Assembly: GCA_035041965.1 (NCBI GenBank)
Contig: JAPYMA010000140.1
Coordinates: 1 to 64,000 of the forward strand
From: Anisakis pegreffii
Taxonomy: Eukaryota > Nematoda > Chromadorea > Rhabditida > Anisakidae
Direction of reading: 5' to 3'
DNA: 64,000 nt
The translations under genes were made by a program, and so were the position numbers. The stretch's first letter is position 1, and every line of letters starts with the position of its first letter. Below the pieces are notes generated by a model. That model was not told the origin of the DNA, did not search any database, and worked only from the letters and a program-made list of their open reading frames with translations. Positions 12,306-24,637 of the stretch are shown in pieces.

Positions 12306-13174
12306 CAGTGGTTCCAAATTGAGACGCTCCATTACCTCTTCGATAGTCTGGAAGGTCGTACCACCCCCCCACCCCCTCCTCCAGCTACAATAATTTACTG
12401 TTTCTACATCTACGATCTAATTTCCCGATCTTTACCACTTCCATGTATAACATCAGGAACAAAAGGAAAACCGGTCCGGAATTTCCTCAGTGGTGTGAAA
12501 GAAATTAATTTTCTGGAATGAAGCAAGTATTTTTAGAACTTTATTTATCCATTGTAGGAACAACTGGAACCTTGGCAATCAAAAACGAAAAGCAATGAAA
12601 AAACATTCTTCAGCGATTAAAAAAAGAATTTTAACAACGAGTTGAATTACTCATGAAGAAGGAAGATGCAATGAACATTTGAGAAATTATTTTCGAGATA
12701 AACGGAAAAGTAGTCATTTCATCAATGTAATGGTTCCTGAATAAGTATAAATTCATCGGATGAGTGAAAATAAATCCGAACTATCGAGGGTTTTGAGATG
12801 TGACGTGTGCATGAAGTCTGAAAAATCAGAAATGCTGGATCGTTTCGCATCAAACCAATGACCTTACTTGTCCTACCAATCAGCTCAATCGATTCTTAAT
12901 TCTCATGAAAGACGATGTAAGCCAATATGTTAAAGAAACCACGAAATAATTTTGACTACTTCAGACTGACATTTGTTCAGGCCTACGCGAGCTGGAGATG
13001 CCCAGAAAATAGGAGAAACAAGAGTATTGCCACGAACCAATCGCATTTACATACCCAAGCAAAAAAATACCATCACAACTAATTTCCTGACTTTCTCTAC
13101 TAGCCCCTTCCCCCCCCTCCCCCGACACCATCAAATTATCCAAAACGGGTAAATTCACCCTTTGAGAACCACTG
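12306..13174. mobile_element. hAT-like short inverted-repeat element (non-autonomous)
   Basis: The left end reads CAGTGGTTCCAAA and the right end is the complement of CAGTGGTTCTCAAAG, the kind of terminal repeat typical of hAT DNA transposons. The interior (about 870 bp) has C-rich runs near both ends and no transposase frame. No matching 8-bp target duplication is visible (TTTTATAC left, CACTAGAT right), so it is old or rearranged. Confidence 0.45.
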
Positions 13175-13686
13175 CACTAGATAATTGCACAAAAAAAAAT
13201 GAGAAATACAAAGCGCAATACATTACGGTTTATAAAAGTTTCCGGGAGATCACGCACAATATAGCACTGTATCGGTTCCAGAAGTTACGGAAAAGTACGC
13301 TTAGAATCGGCAGGAAAACACTTTTGTACCTAGCGAAATTCATTCATGCGGTTTGCGAAAAATATAGTTAAGTAGATAAGTCTGCAATAATCCGCACTTT
13401 TCGATGAAATATCACTGGGCCTTGCCTTAAGCGCTGATACAGTACATAGCAATTCGTAATTATACGTTCACTTGGCTCGAAAACTGATCATCCACGGTTC
13501 TTCTGCTTTCCAGCTGAACCACCAGATGTGCAATTTGAGAACACAAAAGAACGCTCCAGTTTGAAACAATTTCAAAAACTCATTGAATTATTACGTACTG
13601 CAATGAGGTCAGTTTTAAGATCAAATGGGAACGATATCAATGAGGGAACGACAATACTTTCATTCCATTGGGAAGATAATTCGCTG

Positions 13687-16080
13687 TCAATCGTTGTACT
13701 GACAAAGCGTTGGCTTTGATAGTGCACTCAACCGCAAGACGCCTTCATTTCGCACTTTCTGAAAGAAAAAAATTCATACGTCGCAAATCATTCTTATGTA
13801 TCACTAAAGTTATTAAGTATCACCGAAGTTATTCAATTAATCCCTATGGCTTGCTATGTTACACACTCTGAACCTACTCAAGAACGATTTCACTGTTGCG
13901 TTCTCAGCCCCAATATTTCTTCGTTACGCACAATGTTGATGAAAATTGCCGTAATCGGAGCGGTATAAACGTTTCTATATGCATTAAGGAATTGGAATCA
14001 CAGCGGAAATAACTACTGTGAACGATTTATCTCACCAAAGCAAAAACACCATACATTGTTCATGAATGCTGCGATGGTTTTAAAATGAGCCTTGTAGAAT
14101 TTGTCGATGTTTCGCGCAAATATATGATATGTTCGACATCTTTGCTGACCATTAGTTTCAGCCAGTATTATGTATTCATAGAAGTGCCGATTCTCAGGTC
14201 CAGCTTTCACCAAACAAACTGAAAGACAATCTGATGTTCGCTTCAACCAGTGTATGGTGAATGCAGATGGAAATCGCGTTCAATGAACTAATCGTAAGGT
14301 GTTCTAAAGAAGTTCCTTTCAGCCAAAGGTGAGCAAGCGAATTTCTGCACAAAATTCTGATTACAATTCGATCAGCACGAAATGTTTGCATCATACAGCA
14401 AAGCAATGATAAGTGATACGCTCCGTAGTTTGCTCTCTTCCAGTGCTACTTTATATCAGACACTACTTTATGGACAACAAGCGCCAGTTTTTAGTCGTTT
14501 AAGTTTATTGCTTCATGCACCGTTATGAAGGGTCCCATCAAACAGAGACAAGTCATGATCATTTCGGGTTAACGCAGCAGAAACTTGATTTGTCGAGTTC
14601 GGATACTAATCGTGAGCGAATCAAATGTATCAATCTCAAGAGAAGGATTCAATAATCTGTTGGCAAACATTCGAACAGGTGAGCGAATAAAATTTGCTCA
14701 ATAACGAAACCTGGAACAACCACATTGCTCAGTTCTAATCGCATCGACCCATGTTCATTAACGACGACCGTTCCATTCATCTAAATAAGTTCAGCCTGCT
14801 TATCTTATCCAGAGTGTACCAAATGTTGCTTTCAATGTGTCTATTATATTTTTAGGAGATTGAACTTAATTGAGTGTATGCGAACACATTAAACTGTTTT
14901 CAAAGAAGATCCAGGGGTGCACATGCATTGTATGTGAAACTGATGGTACTCCAGAAGTAAAGCTAATAAAGGAACCTGATGCATTCGAAGACCGGTTGGG
15001 TCATCGCCGAAAATGAGTTTCACTCGTGCGCGTCGATTGCTGTTCGATTTCTCAACTGAATAAAACATGTTTTCGATTTCAAAATGCAGCCTAATAGACG
15101 GTAAATATTTCTCAGAAACTGAAGTAGTATCGTGGAATTAGTTCAGTTCGTCACTGATGGGTTTACAGAGAATGCTTACCATAACCAGGATAATTGACTC
15201 CATTGCTTTTCAATCTGCTCAAAAAACCTTTATTCAATGTCCGATTAAAATCAAGAATCGGCTGTACTTTCAACAGTTCAAAATTCATCGTATATACTGA
15301 AAACACTTCTATGACTTGAGTTAAATTCAAGTGACTTCAGTGCTCATCGAGGCTACTCATTAGTTTTCCATTCTATCGAGTTCTGTGAATTCGATCTGTT
15401 GAACCGTTGTTTGACCACCAAACTAATCATGGAACTGAATCGCTTACTATTGATTCCAACGCAGCTTGTCTCTGTTGTTGTCATATTGCTTGTTGTTGTG
15501 CTCTCGGTGTCCATCTGTTGCGGCCTCAACGATTCCAGGCTCAAAATAGGTGAAAATCTTTGATGAAGCACCTTCGAATTGCCGTAGATCTGTAAATGAT
15601 AGATGAATTAATTTCATTGAATCATGAAACTCACACGAGCAATACTTTTCATCCTCGACATTTCTAAACTCAGTGAACCAGCCTTCATCTTAGCTCTCGT
15701 TACTTCGATGCTCAACCGTGTTTCTTTCCGCGAAAATCAAAAGTACAGTTTACAGAAGCGAAACCAGGAAAATAACATTTTGGTCCTGAAATAAAAAATT
15801 TCGTAAGTGCAAATGACTGAATCAGTAGGAAGTTTCCTTGAACATCATCGTATAAGCAATCAATCGATCAAAAGAATCAAGACTGAATTAGCTTGATTAC
15901 TTGAGTCCACGATCCTTGAAGCTTGCGCAAATCAACAGCTTCACACGCTGTGCAAATCTGCTCGAAAATACGCGGAGGACTGAGGTTCAGGTGTTGCTTT
16001 AGGCCGTAATTTCTATGTTGTTTTTGACCCATTGCACTGCAATAAAATGATAACAGATACAATTTGCCAATAAATTCCAT
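13687..16080 (-). CDS. secreted lipocalin, LPR-like (complete, 295 aa)
   Basis: Seven exons on the minus strand: 15901-16080, 15448-15589, 15180-15296, 14976-15118, 14711-14780, 14055-14218, 13687-13758. All phases join and total 888 nt. Residues 1-16 are a signal peptide (MEFIGKLYLLSFYCSA). The lipocalin GxW signature is at residues 56-58 (LRKLQGSWTQ) and runs into IYGNS, the usual first strand. Next come a Thr/Ser-rich insert (residues 90-101) and Cys103. The C-terminal half contains VCLVKAGPENRHFYEYIILA, matching the strand pattern before the last helix, then a helix IDKFYKAHFKTIAAF and a terminal Cys at 291 that could pair with an earlier Cys. N-glycosylation motifs NRT and NGT are present. 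Lipocalins bind small hydrophobic ligands; nematode LPRs coat apical epithelia. A CATCAG acceptor ends 14 bases before the ATG. Family assignment is from motifs only. Confidence 0.78.
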
Positions 16081-16468
16081 CCGCAACAAAAATACTGATG
16101 ACTGAGCGAAAAATGAATGAAATTAATTGGAATATAAGAAAACTCATTCCGAATTGCATCAAATTTTTTATCGGTCACTGCTGATGAGACATTTTAGTAA
16201 TGTTTGCTCTTTGCAAATTTTGATAATCACATGCCAGAATGTTGCGCAAATGCCCGAACTACAAAGTTGGACAATCTTGGAACAATCCTCATCTAAAAAT
16301 CTCGCACGGCACAACCAGCAAATTTTGGATGTTGGATCAGTGCTATGCGCGATCTAACGGAGCAGAAGTTAGCAGCTAAAGAATTGCTTGAAACCACTGC
16401 TACAAAAGCAAACTGATACTCAATTGGAGCTTAATGGTCCAGGAAGTCCAGATTAGTCAGCGATCAGC

Positions 16469-17455
16469 TTACGCTAAAAATCTTTCAATCGAATTGTTTT
16501 TAAGACTTGTTCGATTCTCACGAACGTTCAATTGATACCGTTGGGAGGATCGTGGTAGTGGGTCTGTTCCTTCCTCGCGCATCGACAGCGAAGCTTCAGT
16601 TCGAGCTTTTACTTGAAATGGCCCTGGCCTCTGAGATGATTTTCTTGTTTTCTTACGTCTTCCATCAACTGCATCACCCCCATTCCGACTGGTGTCGCTG
16701 TCGTCATAACTTTCACCAGTGTGCTGCACACCATCGTTGCTCTCATCAACAACGTAATCGTTTCCATTGCTTCTATCATAATACTCCTCGTCTGCATCTG
16801 AATCCAGTGTATCGTTATCCTCTTCGGTATACTCGTCATCAGTTCCAGCGTCTTCGATGTTTTGTTCGGCACGAACTCGTTGTCGAGCGACCAAATGCAT
16901 TCGTTTCTTGATCAGTTTTGCGTGATGACGTCGCATTGCCAGCTGCAATTGATTCATTGCGACAAACACGAACTTTCAGTTGCATTGTTAAATGAGGGGA
17001 GCGATGAAAATTGGAGTGGGTGAAGTGTCTGCTGCAAGATTGTGAGGATATCATTAAGACGCTTCGAGAATTTATGTACGTTAGAATCAGCCCTATGAAA
17101 TTCATAAGACAGCCTGTACAGAGTGTGATTTTTTCTGACCAAGTGCGATCCCAAATCAACTTCCACTCTCATGAAGTTTTTTTGTCAATCTGCATATCGA
17201 AATTTTCAGCATCAAAAAGCTCTTCCAGAGTGTATTTTTTCAGTGTTCAAGAAATATCGGAAAACAACCCACGACTGCACTCGCTCGTTCATTGATTAGT
17301 GCCTGCTGATAACGAAGTTGTTCATCTAAGTGTCGCATTTGCTGATCTGTGTATTCATCAAGTTCGCGTTGATTCCGCCGTAAATCAGCCAGATATTTGC
17401 TCGAACGAGCTTCATTTATTTCGTCAACGTCATCCTTAAACGGTGCTATCTTCAT
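16469..17455 (-). CDS. unrecognised coiled-coil/acidic protein, frame disrupted
   Basis: Two strong blocks. The upstream block (ATG at 17455 to about 17280) is a charged helix: KDDVDEINEARS through RRNQRELDEYTDQQMRHLDE. The downstream block (16469..16942, acceptor CAATTGCAG, 158 codons to a stop) is basic, then a long Asp/Glu/Ser/Tyr-rich tract, then RRKKTRKSS. Between them coding-like sequence continues (TLEELFDAENFDMQ; HTLYRLSYEFHRADSN), but it lies in shifted frames, with breaks near the A6 run at 17236 and the A7 run at 17177-17183. Either two one-base errors or lesions interrupt one exon, or the introns are unusual. No domain was recognised. The stop lies 388 bases before the lipocalin start, same strand. 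Confidence 0.45.
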
Positions 17456-17964
17456 TTTAGAAATTTCATCGAGTTAAGCAAAAACTCTTCAAACCATCAA
17501 TGCTAATTCATTTATCCCGATCAAATATTTCAATTCACAGCATATAAACGTCAGTATAAAGGACCAGATGACTGGCGTTCCTTTGAAAATCTTCATTGCT
17601 ATTAATTTTGAACAATCCGCTCGCTTCACCTGCCAACCTATTTTTCCCATGTTTTGACTAAAGCTCGGGATAATAAGGTTCAATTTAAGTCTTTAAGATG
17701 AAATCTTTCAAACCGTAGAAGCTATTGACGTTCCGTCATCGAACGGTGGCTGCGCGACCAGCACTGATGTGAGTATATCTGGAATGGATGTTTCACATTA
17801 ATCAGAAGATATTTTCCAACTGCTCAAGTGGTCAGCAGTGATATTTCCTTCCTTTCAGTAGTTCTCCGTTGCTATGAACCACTTCTCAGACGAACACACC
17901 CAAACAATTCCACGTCGAATTGAAACGTGTGGCCAAAAGAAATTATTTATGATGACAAATATGA

Positions 17965-19370
17965 TCAATCTTCATCAATTCGACGGTCACTGATGCGTAG
18001 TTTTGACAGCGTTTTCAAGTAAAACAACTGCGCACGTTTTGATGTTTCTTTATGACTAGCTGCTTGCATGACACTGATCATTTGATACTTTGCAAACTGA
18101 CAAATTCGTAGATTTGGTACGGTTGGAACATGTATCCACGATCTAATGGAACCAGGAATAGATGGCTCCGCTAAAAATTATTGTGAAAAAATGAATACTT
18201 TCTAGGGGTGATGGCTGCGCCGAATCATCCATTGTTTCAGATCGTATTTGCTGATTCATTCCATCGTATTCAGGATCAAATTTTGCGTTCAGTATGGCTG
18301 AAAGTTTTATTTTTGATCCATACAATTGCATGAAAAGTTGCAGTGGTAATGACGGCATTTCTGGAAAGTGTGACGACTATCAAAGACGAACTGCTGATTA
18401 ACTTATAACGAAACATAGAAGTTTTTTTGATCAGGATTTTTGTGATCAGTACAACTAAAAGTTTTTTGGATCTTCGAAATTTGCCTCACACGAATATGCA
18501 CCGCTTCTTCCGACGTTTGTTAAACCGAATATATTGCTGTCGTGTGTTGGTGAACGGCGGATCTCTTGGGGAATTTGTGCACTCACAGCGGTGGTTTCTT
18601 CGAGTTCAGGAAATATCGATTTTATGAAAGCATCGGCCAGATTCAACGCAACTCGATCCATAACTAAAATCAGGCGGAACACTCAGCACCAGAAGAATTT
18701 CATGAAGTTTTCAAATGATCGTTTCAACCACCATCTTTCCTAGTTTCAGTGAACTTTTCTCATCTCTGCTTTGAAGTTCAAATATATATTTGCTTAACTA
18801 TTGCGTAGTTTCTTTAGTTCACGGAACAGCAGCGTAACGCAATTATCTTAACTACAAGAAATGCTCAAAATTACAGAAAACTAAATGAATTTTGTTGCTT
18901 ATTGCTACTTCTAGGATCCCTGTTTAGCTCGTATTCTCATATTTTGTGTATTGACTGAGGCCGAAGTGATATCTCTCCCTGATATTTCTTTCTCAAATAG
19001 CATCATCTTCAAGCACTTCCTAGCAATATTTGAAACATGTTCATCATTAGCCCAGTAAACTGTATAATTTCAAATCTTGAGACTCTCAAATTTGTTATCA
19101 TTGTACAGCAACAAATTGACTTGAGTACATTTCCGATTGGAGTTCCCTGGAGATACATCGACTTGCTGTTTTCAGTTCATGTTCTGAAAGCGTAGTGGTT
19201 TCCGAAATGTCCATGAGAAACTGACCTGGAGTAGTTCTCGTGTGCATGCCACCAGTTGCTTCATCACTCTCGAAATCGCTCTCTGCTCTTGAGCAAATCA
19301 GTTGAAGTTTGATTATCACAATAATTAGAATATTCGTTGAGCGCTTGCAGTTATACAATAAATTGTTCAT
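17965..19370 (-). CDS. unrecognised secreted protein, exon structure uncertain
   Basis: Exon 1 (19226-19370) starts at ATG 9 bases after a TTATTTCAG acceptor and encodes a signal peptide (STNILIIVIIKLQLICSRA) and a polar stretch; donor CCAG|GTCAGT. Exon 2 (18587-18663) joins in phase and encodes MDRVALNLADAFIKSIFPEL; donor GCT|GTGAGT. A third block starts at 18350 (acceptor TTTCCAG two bases before an ATG) encoding LPLQLFMQLYGSKIKLSAIL. A fourth ends at the stop 17965-17967 and encodes IRSWIHVPTVPNLRICQFAK and a basic helix SKRAQLFYLKTLSKL. The third and fourth join in phase only across a 28-base intron (18171-18198). Exon 2 and the third block do not join in phase, so the latter may start a separate gene. 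No family recognised. Confidence 0.45.
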
Positions 19371-20616
19371 AATTACAATCTGAAATAATTTCATCGCAAA
19401 AGTTTCATCACCCAAAAAGTTTTTCGTGCACAGTCAATGATACAAATGAACTTCTTCGAACACCATCCGATACATGAATCAAATTGAAGTATTGATGGAG
19501 GTTACATATAAATGAAGACATTGCACCTAGAAGCAACATCCAACAGCATGCTTCTCTAATATCGATTCGCATGATCAATGATCGCACGCTCGTGTGAAAT
19601 CGCAGTGAAATTTAGAATCCTCCGTTGAAAATGCGAAAGCGATTAATCGCTATGAGGCCACACATCTAATAATTATGAGGAACCTCGGATGCGAATGCTT
19701 GCATCAGAAAACTTTTTGTTGCACTTGCTTTCTTTCGAAAGATCAAGTGAATGTTCATCAGATTTGTTATGACACATTCTGCCAGTGCTGCTGAATCACA
19801 AAGTATCGTTCTTGTTGGCAAGTTTTATTCCGACTGAAGGCAAACCTACCACGTACTGTTTCGGAGGCTACATTGGTGCTTGACTATCTTAATTATCGAA
19901 AAAGAACGAGCGACAGTCTTCGTGTCCTCGAACCAGCGGCTAAGTGCTTCACCTTCATGACTACCTCACATCAGCATAGAGTGACTTCTAGTCGGTTCTT
20001 TACGAACAAATAGTAACAACGCGCAACAAATTCGGAATTTTCTTCTTGCGAATGTCCTTACGTTAATTAATCAAATGAACTGAATGCGAATCTGCGATCT
20101 GGTCCGGTTTTTTCATTACCTGACAAATTTCTGCGAAAGTTGTCAGATTTTTAAAAACAATGATTTCAAGATCAGGAAAAAATTATAGAAATTTTTGAAT
20201 TGTTGATTATTATTGATTAACTAGGACAGTGTCTGCGATGGCCAGGTATTTAATGAGAAAATATCTGACAATGAGAAATTTTCGGTGCAATTACAAGGAA
20301 ATTTTGGGTTTCAATTGCAGGTTAAATGTACTTTACCGAATCGAAGTCATGGCATGCGGCGATCAAGCATTTTTTGAAAAGTTCCGAGTAATTTACATTG
20401 ATAGTGAGTGGATTTTAAAAAAATGTTCAAAATGTAGCGCACGAAGTTTCTTATCATACCTATTTCAGTAATCAATGACAAGTATTATGCAAATAACAAC
20501 AAATAACAGCAATGCAATTAACAGATAACAGCAGTGATCTAATAATAACGATAGCTGTCAAAATAAGCAGATGAAGCTTTGTGAAATCAGACTGAATTGG
20601 CCAATTCGATGCCCAC

Positions 20617-20757
20617 TTAACAATCTTTATAATGAATTTCATCGAAGGCACAAATCAGTGGAGTTGATCCAAAGCAGTCCTGTGAAATATTTCGATTGCT
20701 TAGAACGAAATGAAAGAGCAGAAAGCATATTATATGGATGATTCGCAAAATGGTCAT
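20617..20757 (-). CDS. candidate small secreted peptide (46 aa)
   Basis: Starting at ATG 20757 the frame encodes a strong hydrophobic leader (ILRIIHIICFLLFHFVL) followed by NRNISQDCFGSTPLICAF and a terminal KDC, so the mature part would be about 25 residues with three Cys. TATTTCACAG just before DCFGS could instead be a splice acceptor, making this the last exon of a larger gene. No homologue recognised; a chance hydrophobic ORF cannot be excluded. Confidence 0.25.
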   Translation of the reverse strand: MTILRIIHIICFLLFHFVLSNRNISQDCFGSTPLICAFDEIHYKDC

Positions 20758-22529
20758 CCATGCTATTGAAGAGGCACCAGAAAGCTTGCGATTATTGTAC
20801 ATAAAGTTTGACTGATGCAAAAAATGGCTTTATTTTCAATGAATAATTTTAACATAGAAAGCACCACTTTAACAACCCATAGCTTTAACCTTAAACAATG
20901 TACATAAAGTGACTTGAATCATTACGCTTCCAGTTGAAGGAATTATGCTATCATTTATATCATCCAATATCCCAGTTGAATGTGTCACTTACTGTGATAT
21001 TTTTTAATCACACTCAGCTTACTGCATAAGAATTTTTTGAAGGCTTTATTCCGATCGAACTTCAACATAAATAAAAGAAGCGATCATTAAAAAAGACATC
21101 AAGCACAGGATACAATTATAAAGAATAATCAGACACTGTAGAAAAGAATATGAGTTTCCTACCGAGAATACCTGCATCTGCTTCATCCACCAGTTATGAA
21201 TGATCATTGACGATTGAAGCATTGATCGTCAAGTGTTTCAGCTAAGACTTACACAATAACTTTCATAGTTCGAGTTACCTCTTTCCGCTGATGCACGTGA
21301 ATGAATACATTTAAATTTTAAAGCACTTCAACAGGTGAATGAATACATTCAGTTTTTAATGCACATCGTCCATTTGACGTTTCACAAGTGTGAGTGATAA
21401 CACTATCGTGATACTACAATATCACATCCACTATAGTCTCGTTCATTGCATTCGATTGTTAACCTAATTTATGAGGCGTGAAACATTTCAACGTCGACGA
21501 TTTGAGTGGATGTCACCATCTAGTGGTGTGATTTGCCTCGTGATAAGGTGACACGTTCAAAGTCATTTGATAATGCGCATTCATCACGATTACAAAAATC
21601 GTGATTGATTGTCTGCTCACATGTCAACCGTCTTAATGCATGTGTGAATTAACGGGAATCATTAAGTAATTCGAGCATTGTTGAGAGAAAACAGCAATCG
21701 TATGGCTCAGCCATTTATTCGGTTAATTTGATTGGTTCCATACGTTTGGCGATAGGATTCAATTATTCGATGTTGTCGTTTCCGCACTTTGTATTCGGAG
21801 CAATCACTTTTGTACTTACTATGCAGAAACATTTGCGTAGAAATATTAACACCGAAGGATCGCTCAGTGCAACTTAACTGACGTCAAGGTGCTGGATCTA
21901 AAGCTTGCCTCTGCATTTCACAGAACGCCAGATGTCACGTTTTAGATATAAGATATGCAAGGTAAATTGAGGTTGGTTGTAACGGTAGAATTTCAGTTCA
22001 ACTGCATTACAAGTTCTTGTAAATTGTTCTATTTTCAATTCTTGTTGTTAAGTGCTGGTCAATTAATTATCAATTAATTATTTAATTAGTTTGCAAGTTA
22101 CTGGACCGTACGAACATTTCCAAAATAATCTTACCAAGATTGCTCTTGCCGTCATTTGTTTTTCTCTTGCCGTCGCAAATCTAGACTGAGCCAAAATTTA
22201 TAACTTCAATTAACTTCAAGCGTTGCTTGGTGCAATTACTTGTATCATATTCATCAACTTCATTTTATCATCAGTTCATAGGTCATTTCTTCTATAGTTT
22301 CGAATTTATTGCTGTTCATCTCGTCTCATTGCATCTTCGCTAACAAATTATTATTGGCACTTTACATCCATATATTTATTCACTCAATACCAACCACTTC
22401 AATTTCTATCATACGCTCACAATGCAATAAACAACGCACTGAATTACTGTATAGTAATTAATTGCATGGGAATCAGGATTCTTGGGAAAATGCGATCGCC
22501 TTCAAAAATGTGAGGAACGAAGTCCTCAG

Positions 22530-22568
22530 AATTTCCTGCTTCCGGTCACACATGGGAAGCAGGAAATT
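22530..22568. repeat. perfect hairpin, 14-bp arms
   Basis: AATTTCCTGCTTCC at 22530-22543 is perfectly complementary to 22555-22568 with an 11-base loop. It is too short for a typical pre-miRNA and may be a MITE remnant. Confidence 0.6.
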
Positions 22569-22958
22569 TCCTTGCTAATGCATCTGCTTACCAATGCAAA
22601 AACCGAATTGAGTTCTGAACACTGAGAACAAGATCAAAATACGACAAATTCGACATCTGCATGATAATCATTCACCACAGACAACTCTATAGCAACAGAA
22701 AGGAATTTGTGACTTCTTTTCAATGTTCTTCGTCTTCATCGCACAGAAAGCGTGCAGATACAAGAGCAGATGAAAGAAATGAGCGATGAAAGTCTGCAAT
22801 GATCGACAACCTAACTGCTTAGCTCAGATGGCATGTCATTTAAGACTGCTGAAGTTTTATCTACCTTTCAAGCGTGAGCCTAAGCTTGAGTTCAGATATG
22901 AGCTGAAATGGACATCATCCTAATGGATTATTCAAAAAAAGCGGTACTCGGCGAGTAT

Positions 22959-23758
22959 TCAGGGATGAGTAGCAACGATTATTATGCGCGTTGTTTTGCA
23001 CGAGAATATGCAAAGTGTTTTTCGCACAGCAGCAGCAGCAATATCTACTTGTTTCACCACAATAATAGCAACGTTGAAAATCGGATTCAGATTCGAACTG
23101 ATCACAGCATACGCCACCGTAATATCATCGATATCCCACATCCACATGGAACGCATCGTTAAGATTTCAACAAATACTGGTATCACATAAAGAATTAACG
23201 TGAATACACATGAAATACCCATTGTGATCGTCAGTTGACGTTGACGGCTCATGAACAAAGCCAAACTTTCTGCATCAGTTATCTGCAAAGCGATGACGGA
23301 AACCATCTGATCAAAAGAGAACCAATTTTTATTTGTTGGTCTAGAATCAATTGATTCAGTGGACAACCTATTCTCACTGATCCTCTTCTTTTTCGCCTCA
23401 AGTTTTTCTAAACGGATCTTCGCAACTCCACATCGATCCAGTCACGAAGTTCTGATCGTGATTTGCATCTCTATTCTGGTAGCGTCTGGAATTATAAGAT
23501 GAGAAGTGTTAGATGCATTTTCTATCTTGTTATTCCAGACGTTCAAAGAGTGTTTTCTGAATTATGCCTCATTGCTGAAAGTCATAAAAGTGAGTGTAAT
23601 TAATGTTTGGTGTTCTAACCTGTTGACTGATGATCGCTTTCAAATGACGACGCCAAAAGCAAACGACAATCGGATAAATAAGTAAACTACCGATCCCAGC
23701 TGCAACACGTAATGTATATGCCAAATTCACATAAAATGGCGATCAACTGTCCCGTGTC
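22959..23758 (-). CDS. 7TM chemoreceptor-like protein (C-terminal half), possible pseudogene
   Basis: The last exon, 22959..23282 (acceptor CTTTGCAG), encodes 107 aa. SRQRQLTITMGISCVFTLIL leads into a membrane helix ending YVIPVFVEIL, then WMWDIDD, then a final helix AYAVISSNLNPIFNVAIIVV and a short basic tail. The N-P-x-F-N element and the Arg-rich loop before the sixth helix are typical of nematode serpentine receptors (srsx/srw-like). The preceding exon ends at 23620 (IISQQ|GTTAGA, phase 0) and encodes another helix, YTLRVAAGIGSLLIYPIVVC. Directly upstream of it, in the same frame, is a TGA (around 23745) that no visible acceptor removes. Receptor exons 5' of 23.8 kb were not identified. 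Either a receptor pseudogene or an unseen splice pattern. Confidence 0.5.
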
Positions 23759-24637
23759 CTGCAACGAAGAAATTTTCCAATTAAACGACGAGTCTGTTCC
23801 AGCATGAAATGGAGCATGATTTGCCGACGGTTTGAATCAGTATCGAAAGTATCAAACGAATTGATTTTTGAGAAAATGATGCAGTGAATTCATTAGATTT
23901 AAACTGTTTCAAATCGATGAAATTTTCATATTCCGGTCATCAGGTTACTGATCATGAAGATATCAATTTGGTAAGATCAGTGTTTTCTGACAATCCAACA
24001 AAATCAGTTTTGGCAGAGGGTTTGCGCAGGAGTACCACTTGCAATAGAGCACTACTTTGGGTTCAGCTTGAATCAAATTCAAGGAAGCCTCTAAAAAAGC
24101 CTGAATCGATGCCTTGGTTAGCTTTAGTCAAACCGTTTAACGGAATTAAACTTGAGTTTGGGGAAGTCTGATCGCTTCGTAGTGGTGCTTTCATTTCAAT
24201 GCGTGTTGTCCTCTTCTCGGCTACGGCTGGTACCTTTAATTGACATGATAACGCGATACTCAATAATTTCATGATCGAAAGTTCAACGAATTCCTTACGC
24301 TCGAACTTACACTGAATAAATTTTCCAAGATCTTCACAGAACACTGTTACTGACCGCTCCATAACATTTCTCTATTGGTAATTAATCCATAAGAGTGCTT
24401 ATACATGCAACATCTCGACATCTCTTTCCTAACATTTAAAATATATCCAAATGTTCATAAATTTTTACGACATCATTTGAATTTTTTACAAAAATTTCTA
24501 ACAAGTTCATTAGCAAACGCGCTCTGACAAAACTAATAAGCATAATTTCATTGAACTATAATTTCATTGACTTTTCATTCAAACTACAGCCTTTAGTTCG
24601 TTAGCGAAGGGATAAAGACGATAATTAACAATTCTCG

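Larger units (their letters stand above)
19420..22950. other. long gene-poor stretch
   Basis: No convincing multi-exon gene. It contains a possible small secreted ORF at 20617-20757 (minus), a short direct repeat (GTGAATGAATACATT) near 21297 and 21336, and a hairpin at 22530-22568. Confidence 0.3.

Noticed and set aside
15429..15548. Plus-strand frame resembling a signal peptide (LVSVVVILLVVVLSVSICC)
   Set aside because: It is the antisense of lipocalin exon 2 (ACA/AAC-rich Thr insert), whose minus-strand exon joins in phase with six others.
16507..16911. 134-codon His/Arg-rich plus-strand frame
   Set aside because: Antisense of the acidic Asp/Glu tract on the minus strand.
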